This document shows, one piece after another, positions 16,880 to 26,911 of a stretch of DNA of 64,000 nucleotides. A program made the translations under genes and the position numbers. The DNA is taken from NCBI RefSeq assembly GCF_000374025.1, contig NZ_KB893182.1:117819-181818 (forward strand), read 5' to 3'. The notes beneath the pieces are model-generated. The model was not told the DNA's origin. It did no database searches and saw nothing but the letters and a program-made list of their open reading frames with translations. Numbering within the stretch: the first letter of the stretch is position 1; the number at the start of each line of letters is the position of its first letter. Origin of the DNA: Spirosoma panaciterrae DSM 21099 (lineage in GTDB: Bacteria; Bacteroidota; Bacteroidia; Cytophagales; Spirosomataceae).

Positions 16880-18328
16880 TTAGCGGGTTGCCCACCAAAC
16901 GGGTACGTTGATGCTATTGTTCTGGGTTTTGTCGGCGGCTTTTTTGTACTGTACCGCATTCAGTGCGCTCTCGGTACCGGGATAGGGCATTCGAACGGGA
17001 ATCAGCCCGTTGTTGAGGCTGGCCGAAATCGTTTTCAATCGTGGGAATCCGGTCCGGCGGTACTCGGTCCAGCCTTCATAAGCATTGTTGATGTTGCCCA
17101 GCCACTTCTGCGTCAGAATCTGCTCAATTGGGTTCTGCCCGTTCTGTGCGTAAGCTACTTTAGCAATGCTCAGGTACCCGGCGGGTAAGGCGGTGAGCCA
17201 ATAGGCGAATGCCTGCGTAATACCCCGCTCATACCACTCCTTGCCCGAAGCCGATACCAGCCCCCGCTCGGCAGCTTCGGCCAACCAGAAACTGGTTTCA
17301 TGGGCGGTCATGTAGTTGGCGTACAGCTTATCGGATTCCTCCCGGAAGATCGTTCCTGTCAGCGAATAGTCGGCCACCGAAATCGACAGTTTTGAGGCAT
17401 CCGGGCCATTCAAGAGACCTTTGTAGGTGCCCGGTTTAGCGGCAGTGGGCCGGAAATATACCCCAACGCGCGGATCGTTCAGACTGGCGAGCAGTTCCTG
17501 ACTAGTCAGCGACATAATAAACAGGTTGTAGTCGCCAATGCGGGCGGTCGACATACGGAAGTTGTTGGGTTGCGTAAGCGAGAAGCGAAACACCGCATTG
17601 TCCGTATTGGCCTTAATGAAGTTCCCCTCCGTCAGTACTTTCTGCAACGCTTCCTTCACATTTACCTTGCCCGATATACGCATCAACGCTTTAATCTTCA
17701 ACGAATTGGCAAATAAAATCCACTTGTTTCGGTTGCCGTTGTACAGAATGTCGCCATCGAGCGCGGTGGCTCCTTTGTAGTTGTTGATGGCGGCAATGCC
17801 TTTATCGAGGTTGTCCAGTATGCCCCCGGCGGCTGTGTAGATGGATTCCTGCGTATCGTAGGCGGGTGTAATTACGCCCGATTTACCTTGTAGGGCTTCG
17901 CTATAAGGTACATCACCGTAGAGATCGGTGAGGGCAGCCGCCATGTACGCTTTCATAATCAGGGCCGGACCTTCGTAGACGCCGAAAGCTACGTTGGTAC
18001 GAGACTTCTGTAACAGAATTTCGTTGTCGCGCAGGTTCGTATAGATGAACGGCCAGGGGTTGCCGCCATACTGCGGTTCGCTGAGACTGTGCCGATCAAA
18101 CAGGTTGAAGTCGATAGCCGTAAAATACTGCCCCAGCAGATTGCCCGCTACAAACGCTTCGTAGGCCATCTGCTCCCCATAATCGAATAGAATTTTGCGG
18201 AACAGCAGCGACGGCTGCACATCGACTGGTGCGTTGGGGTTGGTGTTTATTTCCTGAAAATTCTCCGTACAGCCGGGTAACACACTGGTTAGCGAAAGCA
18301 GCAGGAGCATACTATATATCCGTTTCAT
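16880..18328 (-). CDS. susD: SusD/RagB-type outer-membrane lipoprotein
   Basis: A 482-residue lipoprotein with lipobox LPGC at residues 17-20 and the SusD-like_2 opening ENFQEINTNPNAP. It carries the conserved YGDVPYSEALQGK and ALTDLYG region of this family. It stands directly after the SusC gene (37 bp) and before a symporter. It is the surface-exposed lid that captures nutrient for the TonB-dependent SusC barrel. The name susD marks the family, not starch use. Confidence 0.9.
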   Translation of the reverse strand: MKRIYSMLLLLSLTSVLPGCTENFQEINTNPNAPVDVQPSLLFRKILFDYGEQMAYEAFVAGNLLGQYFTAIDFNLFDRHSLSEPQYGGNPWPFIYTNLRDNEILLQKSRTNVAFGVYEGPALIMKAYMAAALTDLYGDVPYSEALQGKSGVITPAYDTQESIYTAAGGILDNLDKGIAAINNYKGATALDGDILYNGNRNKWILFANSLKIKALMRISGKVNVKEALQKVLTEGNFIKANTDNAVFRFSLTQPNNFRMSTARIGDYNLFIMSLTSQELLASLNDPRVGVYFRPTAAKPGTYKGLLNGPDASKLSISVADYSLTGTIFREESDKLYANYMTAHETSFWLAEAAERGLVSASGKEWYERGITQAFAYWLTALPAGYLSIAKVAYAQNGQNPIEQILTQKWLGNINNAYEGWTEYRRTGFPRLKTISASLNNGLIPVRMPYPGTESALNAVQYKKAADKTQNNSINVPVWWATR

Positions 18329-18365
18329 AATCCGTTTCGTTGAGGCTCGTATCGTATGGTGGGGA

Positions 18366-21300
18366 TTAAAAATTCACGCTTAGTTTCACCCCAATGTTAC
18401 GCGAGGTAGGGTAAGTCATGTCTTCGACGCCCGTTTGCAACTGATTCTGCTGAAACGACGTCTGTTCAGGATCAAAATGCGGAATGTGCGACAGGGCCAA
18501 CAGGTTCCGACCTACCAGGGCTATCGTCAGCCGCTGCATGCCCAGTTTCCGGGCGAGGTCTGCCGTTGCGGGCAGTGTGTAGCCGATGCTCATTTCCCGC
18601 AACTTCACGTACGACGCGTTGTAGGTGTTATTTTCCTCATTGTTGCGGTCGTAATACATCCGATAATAGGTTTCGGCCGGAATGGCAAGGGTATTGGGCT
18701 GGTAGTTTGGTTTATCGGCCGTGCCTGTATTCACCACACCTTTTGCCACGATACCCGCGTCGGGACGGTTGGCCGTTTCGATCAGTTGCCCCGCTACACC
18801 CGCCAGAGCCAGCGTGCGCGATACCAGGATGCCGCCCTGCCGCCAGTCGAGCAGAAAGCCCAGGTTCCAGTTTCCAACGCTGAGCTGGTTCGACAGGCCC
18901 ACCATGAAGTCGGGATTGTAATTGCCCAGTTTTTTCAGCGTATTGTCGGCGATGTACTGCCCGTTGCTGCCCACGATAAACTCGCCCTGAGCATTGCGCA
19001 GGTAGCCTGTTCCCCACATATCGCCCATCCGGTCGCCTTGTCGTACCTGATACCAGACGGTTTGGTTCACGTTGTCGTAGATGCGGTTATAGCCCAATGT
19101 CAACGTACCGGCCTCTTCGGGTAGTGATACCACGATGGTCCGGTTGCGGCTGAAGTTGAGGCTCACATTCCACCGGATGCGGCTCGTCTGGATGGGAGCG
19201 GCCGTTACCACAGCTTCGATACCCCTTGACCGAACTTCACCGCCGTTAATGACCCGTTCGCTGTAACCCGTTGGGATGGCAATGGGCAACGACAGAATCT
19301 GGTTGCGGGTGCGGGCATCATAATAGGTCAGGTCAACACCAAGTCGGTCGTTCAGGAAGCGTATATCAGCCCCTACTTCAATTGAGGTGATCGACTCCGG
19401 TTTCAGATTGGTATTGGCAATTGTACTCTGGGCGCTGAAGGCAGGTTGTGCGAACACCGGGTTGCGAGCGTTGAATACGCCTGTAGTCTGGTAGGGACTT
19501 GTATCATTACCGACGTTGGCTACGCTGGCCCGGACCTTGGCAAACGACATAACCGCTGGCAACCGGAACTGATTGGAGAGCACCCAACTGGCCGATACAG
19601 AGGGGTAAAAGAAGGCCGTGTTTGCCGTCGAAGTGGGCGTTGCGAGAGCACTCGACCAGTCATTGCGACCCGTTATGTCCATGAACAGCACGTCTTTGTA
19701 GCTCAGTTTGGCTAGTGCATAGAGGCTGTTGATACGTTTGTGGGCGCTCTGCTGGTAGGCTTCCACCGGAGAAGCCGCATTGGTAAGCTTAAATACCCCC
19801 GGTTGGGCCAGTGTCAGGGCCTGATACTGATCGAACGACGCCAACTGATCCATGCGGTTGCCCCCGGCCGACAGATCGAGCGAGAGTGGTCCCAGGCTAC
19901 GGGTATAGTTCAGCAAAAAGTCGGTGTTGATTTCCCGGAAGAAAACAGCGTTTTCGGCATAGGCGCCATTCTTGAAACGATTGCTGCTGAAAGCCCGTCG
20001 AAACTGCCGTTTTTCGCTTGAATAGTCCATGCCGCTTCGTACCATCAAGGTCAGGTTGGTGGCCAGTTCACCCGTTATAGCCACGTTGCCAATGAGCCGA
20101 TCACGATTGAATGAGTTCCGGTTTTCGTAGAGGGTAAAATACGGGTTGTCGAAGTACGTGTAGTTGTACGAAAACTGCTGAATTCCTTCCAGTCCCGGTT
20201 GCCAGTACTGCTTCATCGGGTTCACATCGGTTTGTCGACCCAGCCAGGCACTCAGGGCGTAGTTGATGTTTTCTGAACCGTATTTAGTAGCCGGGCGATT
20301 GTCGCTACCCGAGTTGATGTAATTGATAGACGAGCTGAATTTCAGCCGCTTGATGGGTTCAAACTGCAACCGGGCGGCCAGCGTTTTACGCTTCAGATCG
20401 ACTCCCGGAATGATGGACTGGCTATTCAGATCGGTGTACGACAGCCGGTAGCTGCCTTTATCGTAGCTACCCGAAATCGCCAGGTTGTTGATGGCCGTAT
20501 GACCCGTTTGGTAGAAGTTTTTGAGGTTATCGGGGTGCGATACAAAGGGAGTTGGGGTGATGGGTAGTCCACTGTATACCCGCGTGTCGGCTCCGCGCAC
20601 CACCCGGCCGTCGGGCAGATTCACGGGGCTGTCGTACTGCTGAATCAGCAAACCTGCATCAAGTTTAGGGCCATAGCTGTAGGAGATGTTGTCGTTGATG
20701 CCCCCGCCCAAACCGTCGACGTATTTGAACGCGCCACTGTTTCCCTGGCCGTAAAGGTTCTGGAAGCGAGGCAGTTGAAACGGTCGCTCAGTGTAGAATG
20801 TGCTGTTGAAACTCACGCCAATCCCTTTTTGCGACGAACCGTCTTTGGTCGTAATCAGAATGACACCGTTGGATGCCCGGGTGCCGTAAAGAGCAGCCGC
20901 ACCGGGCCCTTTCAAGACCGACACCGTAGCTACATCGTCGGGATTGATTTCCATAGCACCGTTACCAAAGTCGATTTCCTGAAACCCGTTGGCATCGTCA
21001 TCGACCCGGTTCACGACGGTCGCATTATTGATGATAATACCATCGACCACAAAAAGAGGATTATTGTTGGTGAACGATGATTCGCCCCGGATCGTAATCC
21101 GAGAGGACGCCCCAACTCCGGTAGACCCACTCGTTATCATAACACCCGCCACCTTACCCGACAGATTGTCGAGAAAATTGGAAGCCTTAACATCGCTGAC
21201 CTGCCGTCCATCTACTTTCTGGATGGTATAGCCCAGGCTTCGGGCGTTGCGCTCCAGGCCAAGGGCGGTGACCACTACTTCGCTGAGTAACGTTCCCGCT

Positions 21301-21590
21301 ACCAGTTCAACGGTCAGGCTGGTTTGCCCTGTATAGGTAACTTGCTGCGTCTGATAACCCAGATAAGATATTGTCAGGATGTCGGCTGGTTGCAGGTTGG
21401 GCAGAGTAAATGTGCCTGTGGCGTTGGTGAGCGTGCCCGCCTGTGTACGTTTAACCTGAACCGTAGCGCCTACAATCGGTTCATGAGAGGCCTGGTCGAC
21501 AACCTGCCCGGTTAGTTTCTGAGCAGACGTACTGCCTGAAATGAAGGAAACAAAGGCAATGAGTAGTAATAACCGCATAGAACGGGGCAT
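18366..21590 (-). CDS. susC: SusC/RagA-type TonB-dependent outer-membrane transporter
   Basis: A 1074-residue protein from the ATG at 21590 with a signal peptide. A carboxypeptidase D-like N-terminal domain (GQVVDQASHEPIVGATV) is followed by the plug (SEVVVTALGLERNARSLGY; LFVVDGIIINN; LKGPGAAALYGTRASNGVI) and a barrel that ends in Phe (LSVNF). No TonB-linked sigma regulator domain (SecA/STN) is seen before the plug. It pairs with SusD and the symporter; the imported compound is not identifiable. Confidence 0.92.
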   Translation of the reverse strand: MPRSMRLLLLIAFVSFISGSTSAQKLTGQVVDQASHEPIVGATVQVKRTQAGTLTNATGTFTLPNLQPADILTISYLGYQTQQVTYTGQTSLTVELVAGTLLSEVVVTALGLERNARSLGYTIQKVDGRQVSDVKASNFLDNLSGKVAGVMITSGSTGVGASSRITIRGESSFTNNNPLFVVDGIIINNATVVNRVDDDANGFQEIDFGNGAMEINPDDVATVSVLKGPGAAALYGTRASNGVILITTKDGSSQKGIGVSFNSTFYTERPFQLPRFQNLYGQGNSGAFKYVDGLGGGINDNISYSYGPKLDAGLLIQQYDSPVNLPDGRVVRGADTRVYSGLPITPTPFVSHPDNLKNFYQTGHTAINNLAISGSYDKGSYRLSYTDLNSQSIIPGVDLKRKTLAARLQFEPIKRLKFSSSINYINSGSDNRPATKYGSENINYALSAWLGRQTDVNPMKQYWQPGLEGIQQFSYNYTYFDNPYFTLYENRNSFNRDRLIGNVAITGELATNLTLMVRSGMDYSSEKRQFRRAFSSNRFKNGAYAENAVFFREINTDFLLNYTRSLGPLSLDLSAGGNRMDQLASFDQYQALTLAQPGVFKLTNAASPVEAYQQSAHKRINSLYALAKLSYKDVLFMDITGRNDWSSALATPTSTANTAFFYPSVSASWVLSNQFRLPAVMSFAKVRASVANVGNDTSPYQTTGVFNARNPVFAQPAFSAQSTIANTNLKPESITSIEVGADIRFLNDRLGVDLTYYDARTRNQILSLPIAIPTGYSERVINGGEVRSRGIEAVVTAAPIQTSRIRWNVSLNFSRNRTIVVSLPEEAGTLTLGYNRIYDNVNQTVWYQVRQGDRMGDMWGTGYLRNAQGEFIVGSNGQYIADNTLKKLGNYNPDFMVGLSNQLSVGNWNLGFLLDWRQGGILVSRTLALAGVAGQLIETANRPDAGIVAKGVVNTGTADKPNYQPNTLAIPAETYYRMYYDRNNEENNTYNASYVKLREMSIGYTLPATADLARKLGMQRLTIALVGRNLLALSHIPHFDPEQTSFQQNQLQTGVEDMTYPTSRNIGVKLSVNF

Positions 21591-21743
21591 AGAGAAGAAA
21601 AGTAATACAACGCATATACGTGGTATGGGCGGAGATGGATGTTTGCGAGATGAATATGCATGCCGCCACAGAGCGGATAAAAACATTCTACACTGAATCG
21701 GGTTATTTACTAATTCGACCTAAAGAACCCTTCCTTTTGACTG

Positions 21744-22298
21744 ATGGCCATGACTTTACCGAACGAAGAACATTTTTTGCGTAGTCTACGGGATAATGAG
21801 CCCAATTCGTTCACTACCCTCTATAATGCCTATGCTCCTGCCCTGTACGGTATTCTTCTTCGGATGGTCAATGATCGTGAACTGGCCGCAGATCTCTTAC
21901 AAGATGCTTTTTTGAAGATCTGGAGCAAACGGCAGGATTACGATCCTGGGCAGGGTCGGTTATTCACCTGGCTGTTGACAATTACCCGTAACACCGCTAT
22001 TGATGAACTCCGGCTACAAAAATCACGGGCTAAAGCAAGTTCGTATCGGTATGATCGCCTTGAAAAAGCAGAGTTGCCTTCGGAGGTAGCCAGCCGGGCA
22101 ACGGCCAGCGTCGTTGACCAGTTAGAAGCCAAATACCGGGTTGTTGTCGAAATGCATTGTCAGGACGAATACTCCTTGCCCGAAGTGGCCGACCGGCTGA
22201 AACTTCCCCTGGGTACAGTCAAGACCCGGTATCGAAAAGCCCTGCAATTGCTCAAATCGTATTTTAGCCAGGATATTTATCACTATCAGTTACGATGA
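21744..22298 (+). CDS. ECF RNA polymerase sigma factor
   Basis: A 184-residue sigma-70 family protein with region 2 (ADLLQDAFLKIWSKRQDYD; GRLFTWLLTITRNTAIDELR) and region 4 (LPEVADRLKLPLGTVKTRYRKAL). It is divergent from the SusC gene (154 bp apart), so it is a candidate regulator of that locus. No anti-sigma gene follows; the next gene is convergent and codes for an efflux adaptor, so control must come from elsewhere or be by expression level. Confidence 0.88.
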   Translation: MAMTLPNEEHFLRSLRDNEPNSFTTLYNAYAPALYGILLRMVNDRELAADLLQDAFLKIWSKRQDYDPGQGRLFTWLLTITRNTAIDELRLQKSRAKASSYRYDRLEKAELPSEVASRATASVVDQLEAKYRVVVEMHCQDEYSLPEVADRLKLPLGTVKTRYRKALQLLKSYFSQDIYHYQLR

Positions 22299-22403
22299 TC
22301 GCCAGAATAATCGGCTGATCCATTCTTCGTTTAGTTTGGTGTATATTTCTGAATTACAGAGACTTATCTGTAGGTGACGGGTGTGCGAAGTGGAATGAAA
22401 TCA

Positions 22404-22442
22404 TAAGCCGACACGGATAGGAGAGGCATCCGTGCCGGCTTA
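22404..22442. terminator. bidirectional terminator hairpin
   Basis: TAAGCCGACACGGAT (22404-22418) pairs with ATCCGTGCCGGCTTA (22428-22442) with one mismatch and a 9-base loop. It lies between the convergent sigma and efflux adaptor genes. There is no long T-run, so termination may rely on the stem alone. Confidence 0.65.
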
Positions 22443-22487
22443 GAATGAAGAGACTGTTTTGGGAAAATAATAGGCTGATAAGCCTGT

Positions 22488-23621
22488 TTATGAATTTCCT
22501 AATTGCGTTTTAATGGGGGCTTGGTCATCGATGTCTTCACTGGCCGTTTTAAGAATAATATCTCCCGGCTTTACATCGCCAAAGATCTGGGTCTGCCCAG
22601 CCGCATCGTCACCTTTTTGTACCGTTGTCCGAATGGCTTTTCCTCCAACAACCTTCTGAACAAACGTGCGCTCCATCGTACTTATAACGGCTGTCTTGGG
22701 TACGTAGACACTGCCTTCGCCCGATGAAGACACGGGTAGCCGAACCGACGCAAACATACCGGGTTTTAACCTGCCCCCTTTATTCTGAAAATCGATCTCT
22801 ATCATCTCCGACCGGGTTTCGGGCCGTACACTATTGGAAATGCGATTGATTCGTCCTGTAAAGGTCTGGTTAGGAAAACTGCGGACTGTAAACTGCACCG
22901 GATTGCCACTGCGAATATCACCCAGATAGGCTTCCGGTACGGCTATCCGTAACCGGAGCCGATCCAACTGCTTTATTTTGAGGATAGGTACACCATTTTG
23001 CCCTCCCGGCCCTACAAAGGCTCCCGGGGCAAGTCGACGGTCGGTGATGACACCAGTAAACGGAGCGGTGATTTTCAGATAACTCACCAGTTGATTTACG
23101 GAGCTGTAGTGGGCATTGGCAGCCACTACGGCCAGGCTATCGGAAATGGCTTTGGTGCGGGATGATTCCAGATCGACGGGCGAGATAGCTCCCAGTGTCC
23201 GGCTGGTGCGTAACACACGCAGAAAGGTCGCTTTACTGGTGCCAAAAACCGCTTCGGCCGCTTTAACTTTCGAGTACGCTTCCGTCAGGTTGGCGGTAAG
23301 CTCCGGGGCTTCCAGTTCGGCCAGTACCTGCCCTTTTTTTACCTGATCGCCAATGTCGACATGCAGGGCTTTGACGTAGCTGCTCACGCGCGGATAAATA
23401 TCGGTTTCGTAATAACTTTCCAGTTCGCCCGGCAGGTTTAGTTCCGAGGTTGGCCGGGAAGTGGTTACCCGTATGGCATCATAACGGATTTCTTCGTCGG
23501 CTGGCGCTTCGTCCATTCGACTTTTTTCGGCCGATGAGTTACCACACTGGCTCAGTAAGAACGGCATTGCTGCAATAAAAGCCAGTTGAAATCCAGATCG
23601 GAGAGCAGAATAGAGTTGCAT
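22488..23621 (-). CDS. RND efflux periplasmic adaptor (membrane fusion) lipoprotein
   Basis: A 377-residue lipoprotein with the lipobox LLSQC near residue 26. It has the paired lipoyl half-motifs YVKALHVDIGDQVKKGQVL and LKITAPFTGVITDRRLAPGAFV, with the alpha-hairpin between (SKVKAAEAVFG; THA-type repeats). It is the last gene of the efflux operon, 16 bp after the RND pump gene. It links the inner-membrane pump to the TolC-type channel. Confidence 0.9.
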   Translation of the reverse strand: MQLYSALRSGFQLAFIAAMPFLLSQCGNSSAEKSRMDEAPADEEIRYDAIRVTTSRPTSELNLPGELESYYETDIYPRVSSYVKALHVDIGDQVKKGQVLAELEAPELTANLTEAYSKVKAAEAVFGTSKATFLRVLRTSRTLGAISPVDLESSRTKAISDSLAVVAANAHYSSVNQLVSYLKITAPFTGVITDRRLAPGAFVGPGGQNGVPILKIKQLDRLRLRIAVPEAYLGDIRSGNPVQFTVRSFPNQTFTGRINRISNSVRPETRSEMIEIDFQNKGGRLKPGMFASVRLPVSSSGEGSVYVPKTAVISTMERTFVQKVVGGKAIRTTVQKGDDAAGQTQIFGDVKPGDIILKTASEDIDDQAPIKTQLGNS

Positions 23622-23637
23622 AGTATTGATCGACTGA

Positions 23638-26600
23638 TTAATAGGTTAAACTGGTTTGGTGAGATTCCGCAGGGGCCACGGGGGTTCCATCGTATACCGT
23701 ACTGGTTGGGTCGTCGGGGTCCAGCGAAGGCGAATCGAAATCGGTTTTTCGTTGAACAGCCGCAAAAACGACGGGCAGAATCAACAATGCCGCCACGGTC
23801 GAAAAAAGCAATCCGCCAATTACGGCCCGGCCCAGCGGAGCCGTTTGCTCGCCCGATTCGCCCAGACCACTGGCCATGGGAATCATCCCGGCAATCATGG
23901 CCAGGGCGGTCATCAGAATGGGGCGCAGGCGAGCCGCCCCTGCTACCCGTGCAGCCGCCCGGGCATCCCGATACCGGAGCCGCAGCGATTCGGCATTGGT
24001 CACCAGCAGCAGCGCATTCGCCACCGATACACCTACCGACATGATGATCCCCATATACGATTGCAGATTGAGGGTCTGGCCCGTTGCCAGCAGCAGAGTA
24101 AGCGCCCCTGCCAGCACGGCCGGGATACTGACCAGTACCACACTCGCTACTTTGAACGATTGGTAATTGGCGGCCAGCAGGAGGAAGATCACAACAATGG
24201 CGAGGCCCAGTCCGAATTGCAGGCTACCAAGGGTTTCCTGAAGGAGTTGTGCCAGACCACGCAGCTCAACCACGGAGCCTTTGGGTGGATCGCCCGCAGC
24301 CGTAATGGCGGCCTGCACATCGTGCGTGGCCGACCCCAAATCCCGGTTGTTGATATTGGCCGATACGGTAATGATTCGCCGGGGGCCGATGCGGTCATAC
24401 TGGCCGGGTACGGTAGTCGGTGTAATTGTAGCGACATCGCCAAGTGTAGGACGCAGCTGCCCTTTTACGAGTGGAATAGCCTGAATATCGGCTACGGATT
24501 TCATCTGGTCCTGCTCCAGTTGAATCTGCACCTGATAGGCAAACCCTTTGGATTGATCGAGCCACAGGTTTTTGGCCGTAAAACGACTCGACGAAGTAGC
24601 CGCCACCAGCGATTTTGAAATCTCATCGGTACTCAGCCCCAACTGAGCCGCCCGCTCGCGATCGACCTTCACCGAAACCGTCGGATAGCTAAGGGGTTGA
24701 TTGATGCGCAGATCGCGTAAGTAAGGAATTTCCCGTAGGTGGGTGAGTAGCCGATTGGCATAATGCTGGCCTTCGGTCAGATCTTTGCCGCCCACCAGAA
24801 TTTCAATGGGTGTCTGGGCTCCCTGGCTCATGATCTTGTCCGTCAGATCAATGGGTTCGAACGATAACCGGACGTTGGGCATCTTCTGTCGAACCCGCCG
24901 ACGAATCTGCTCTTTGAGCGCATCCAGCGACTCAACCTTATAATCTTCAGACAGATTGATCTGTAATACCGCTTCGTGCGGTCCGGCGTTGAAGACGTAC
25001 AGGGCGCTGGTGCCGTAACTGGAAGGGGTCATGCCCACAAAAGCCGACGAAATAGCGATGTTTTCAGAGCCAACGATCTCACTGATTTGTTTGATAACCC
25101 GTTTGGTGAGCGCTTCTGTTCGTTCGATCCGTAAGCCCTGTGGCCCTATGATCCGCACCTGAAACTGATGGGCATGATTTTGTCGGGGCATCATATCCTG
25201 ACCGATCTGCGTGAACCCAACACCGATCAGGAGCGCGCAAACCAGTGCATAGATGCCAATGACCAATAGGCGCCGGCCCATTAATTGATCAAGCCATTGC
25301 AAATACCCCAATTTAAACCGTTCGAAACCCGTTACCTTTTCAGGGTGGTTTTCTTCGTAGTGCTCCTGTCGGGTCTCCGGCTGGTTCTCTAAATCGGGCA
25401 GGATGCTCAGGTCATGCGGACGGGCATGTTCGTGGTTTTTCAGCCACCAGTTGGCCACTACGGGCACAAACGTTTGTGAGAGTATGTATGAGGCAATGAT
25501 CGAAAAGCCTACCGACAGCGACAGCGGCAGGAACATCCCGCGCGGAACCCCATTCATCAGGAAGGCCGGGGCAAAAACAGCCAGAATACAAAGCGTGATC
25601 AGCAAAAGTGGAAACGACATTTCCTGGCAGGCATCCAGAATAGCGCGGGCTTTGGGCTTACCCATTTCCAGGTGCTGGTGAATGTTTTCAATGACCACCG
25701 TTGCCTGATCGACCAGAATCCCGATAGCCAGTGCCAAACCCGACAGGGTCATGATGTTGATGGTTTGCCCGGTCAGGTTGAGGAGCAGGATGGCGCTCAG
25801 AATAGACACCGGAATGGTCAGAATTACGATTAGCGAACTGCGCCAGTCGCCCAGGAAAAGCAGTACCATCAGGCCCGTCAGGATAGCGCCCAGACCCCCT
25901 TCCACGGCCAGGCTATGGACGGCCTGGGTAACATAAACGGACTGGTCGAATTCGTAGGAAAGCTGCACGTCGTCGGGCAAGAGGGCTTTCATTTCGGGTA
26001 GCCTGGCTTTCAGGGCATTCACTACACTCATGGTCGAGGCATCGGCGCTTTTCGTAACGGGTATGTATACCGACCGTTTTCCATTGACCAGGGCGTAGCC
26101 TACCGTTATATCGGTGGCATCCTCTACCGTGGCCACATCCCGCAGAAATACCGTGGGGCCCACGCCCTTACGCAGCGGAATATTCATGAACTCGCCTACT
26201 TTATCGAGTACCGTATTGCTGGGCGTCATAACGGTGTAATCGCCCATCTGAACGCTTCCGGCTGGCGAAATCTGGTTGTTCTTCACCACCGCCTGAACAA
26301 TTTCGTCGGGTGTCAGCTCGTAACTGCGCATCCGTTCGGGGTTTACTTTCACAACCACGGTTCGTTCGTTGCCACCAAAGGGAGGTGGGGCCGAAGCGCC
26401 CGGAATCTGAGAGAAGAGGGGCCGGATACGGGTAGAGGCTAAATCCTGCATCTCGCCCAGTGAGGCCCGGCGGCTGCTGAATACCAACTGACCGACTGGC
26501 AGGCTCGACGCATCGAACCGAACCACGGTAGGGGGCACAGTTCCTGGCGGCAGGTAATTCATAACCCGGCTGACCTGATTGGCCACTTCGCCCGATACCT

Positions 26601-26901
26601 GCGCCATGTTGACATCTTCGTAAAAGGTACATTTGACCAGGCAAAGGCCCTGAATGTTTTTTACTTCGACATTTTTGATGCCCGATACGTACAACAACTG
26701 ATTCTGATACCGGGTCGCAATAAAGCCTTCCATCTGGGCGGGGGTCATACCGCCATAGGGCTGAGCAATGTAAATCGTCGGGAGATTGAGCCGGGGAAAA
26801 ATATCGACTGGGATCTTGAGCAACGCCAGCACTGCAAACAGGACAATCCCGGCCAGAGCAACGAGTACGGTAATGGGTTTGGCTAAGGCAGTTTTGATCA
26901 T
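23638..26901 (-). CDS. RND-family efflux pump inner-membrane permease
   Basis: A 1087-residue pump from the ATG at 26901; an upstream ATG at 26988 lies in the TolC gene. Typical RND features are PVDIFPRLNLPTI, the TM4 segment ILVDQATVVIENIH (in place of DNAIVVVEN), and MTALAMIAGMIPMASGLGESGEQ near the C-terminus. Twelve hydrophobic segments with two large periplasmic loops are seen. The DQATVV motif does not sort the pump firmly into heavy-metal or drug subfamilies. It is adjacent to adaptor and channel genes. Confidence 0.92.
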   Translation of the reverse strand: MIKTALAKPITVLVALAGIVLFAVLALLKIPVDIFPRLNLPTIYIAQPYGGMTPAQMEGFIATRYQNQLLYVSGIKNVEVKNIQGLCLVKCTFYEDVNMAQVSGEVANQVSRVMNYLPPGTVPPTVVRFDASSLPVGQLVFSSRRASLGEMQDLASTRIRPLFSQIPGASAPPPFGGNERTVVVKVNPERMRSYELTPDEIVQAVVKNNQISPAGSVQMGDYTVMTPSNTVLDKVGEFMNIPLRKGVGPTVFLRDVATVEDATDITVGYALVNGKRSVYIPVTKSADASTMSVVNALKARLPEMKALLPDDVQLSYEFDQSVYVTQAVHSLAVEGGLGAILTGLMVLLFLGDWRSSLIVILTIPVSILSAILLLNLTGQTINIMTLSGLALAIGILVDQATVVIENIHQHLEMGKPKARAILDACQEMSFPLLLITLCILAVFAPAFLMNGVPRGMFLPLSLSVGFSIIASYILSQTFVPVVANWWLKNHEHARPHDLSILPDLENQPETRQEHYEENHPEKVTGFERFKLGYLQWLDQLMGRRLLVIGIYALVCALLIGVGFTQIGQDMMPRQNHAHQFQVRIIGPQGLRIERTEALTKRVIKQISEIVGSENIAISSAFVGMTPSSYGTSALYVFNAGPHEAVLQINLSEDYKVESLDALKEQIRRRVRQKMPNVRLSFEPIDLTDKIMSQGAQTPIEILVGGKDLTEGQHYANRLLTHLREIPYLRDLRINQPLSYPTVSVKVDRERAAQLGLSTDEISKSLVAATSSSRFTAKNLWLDQSKGFAYQVQIQLEQDQMKSVADIQAIPLVKGQLRPTLGDVATITPTTVPGQYDRIGPRRIITVSANINNRDLGSATHDVQAAITAAGDPPKGSVVELRGLAQLLQETLGSLQFGLGLAIVVIFLLLAANYQSFKVASVVLVSIPAVLAGALTLLLATGQTLNLQSYMGIIMSVGVSVANALLLVTNAESLRLRYRDARAAARVAGAARLRPILMTALAMIAGMIPMASGLGESGEQTAPLGRAVIGGLLFSTVAALLILPVVFAAVQRKTDFDSPSLDPDDPTSTVYDGTPVAPAESHQTSLTY

Positions 26902-26911
26902 GACAGTTGAG

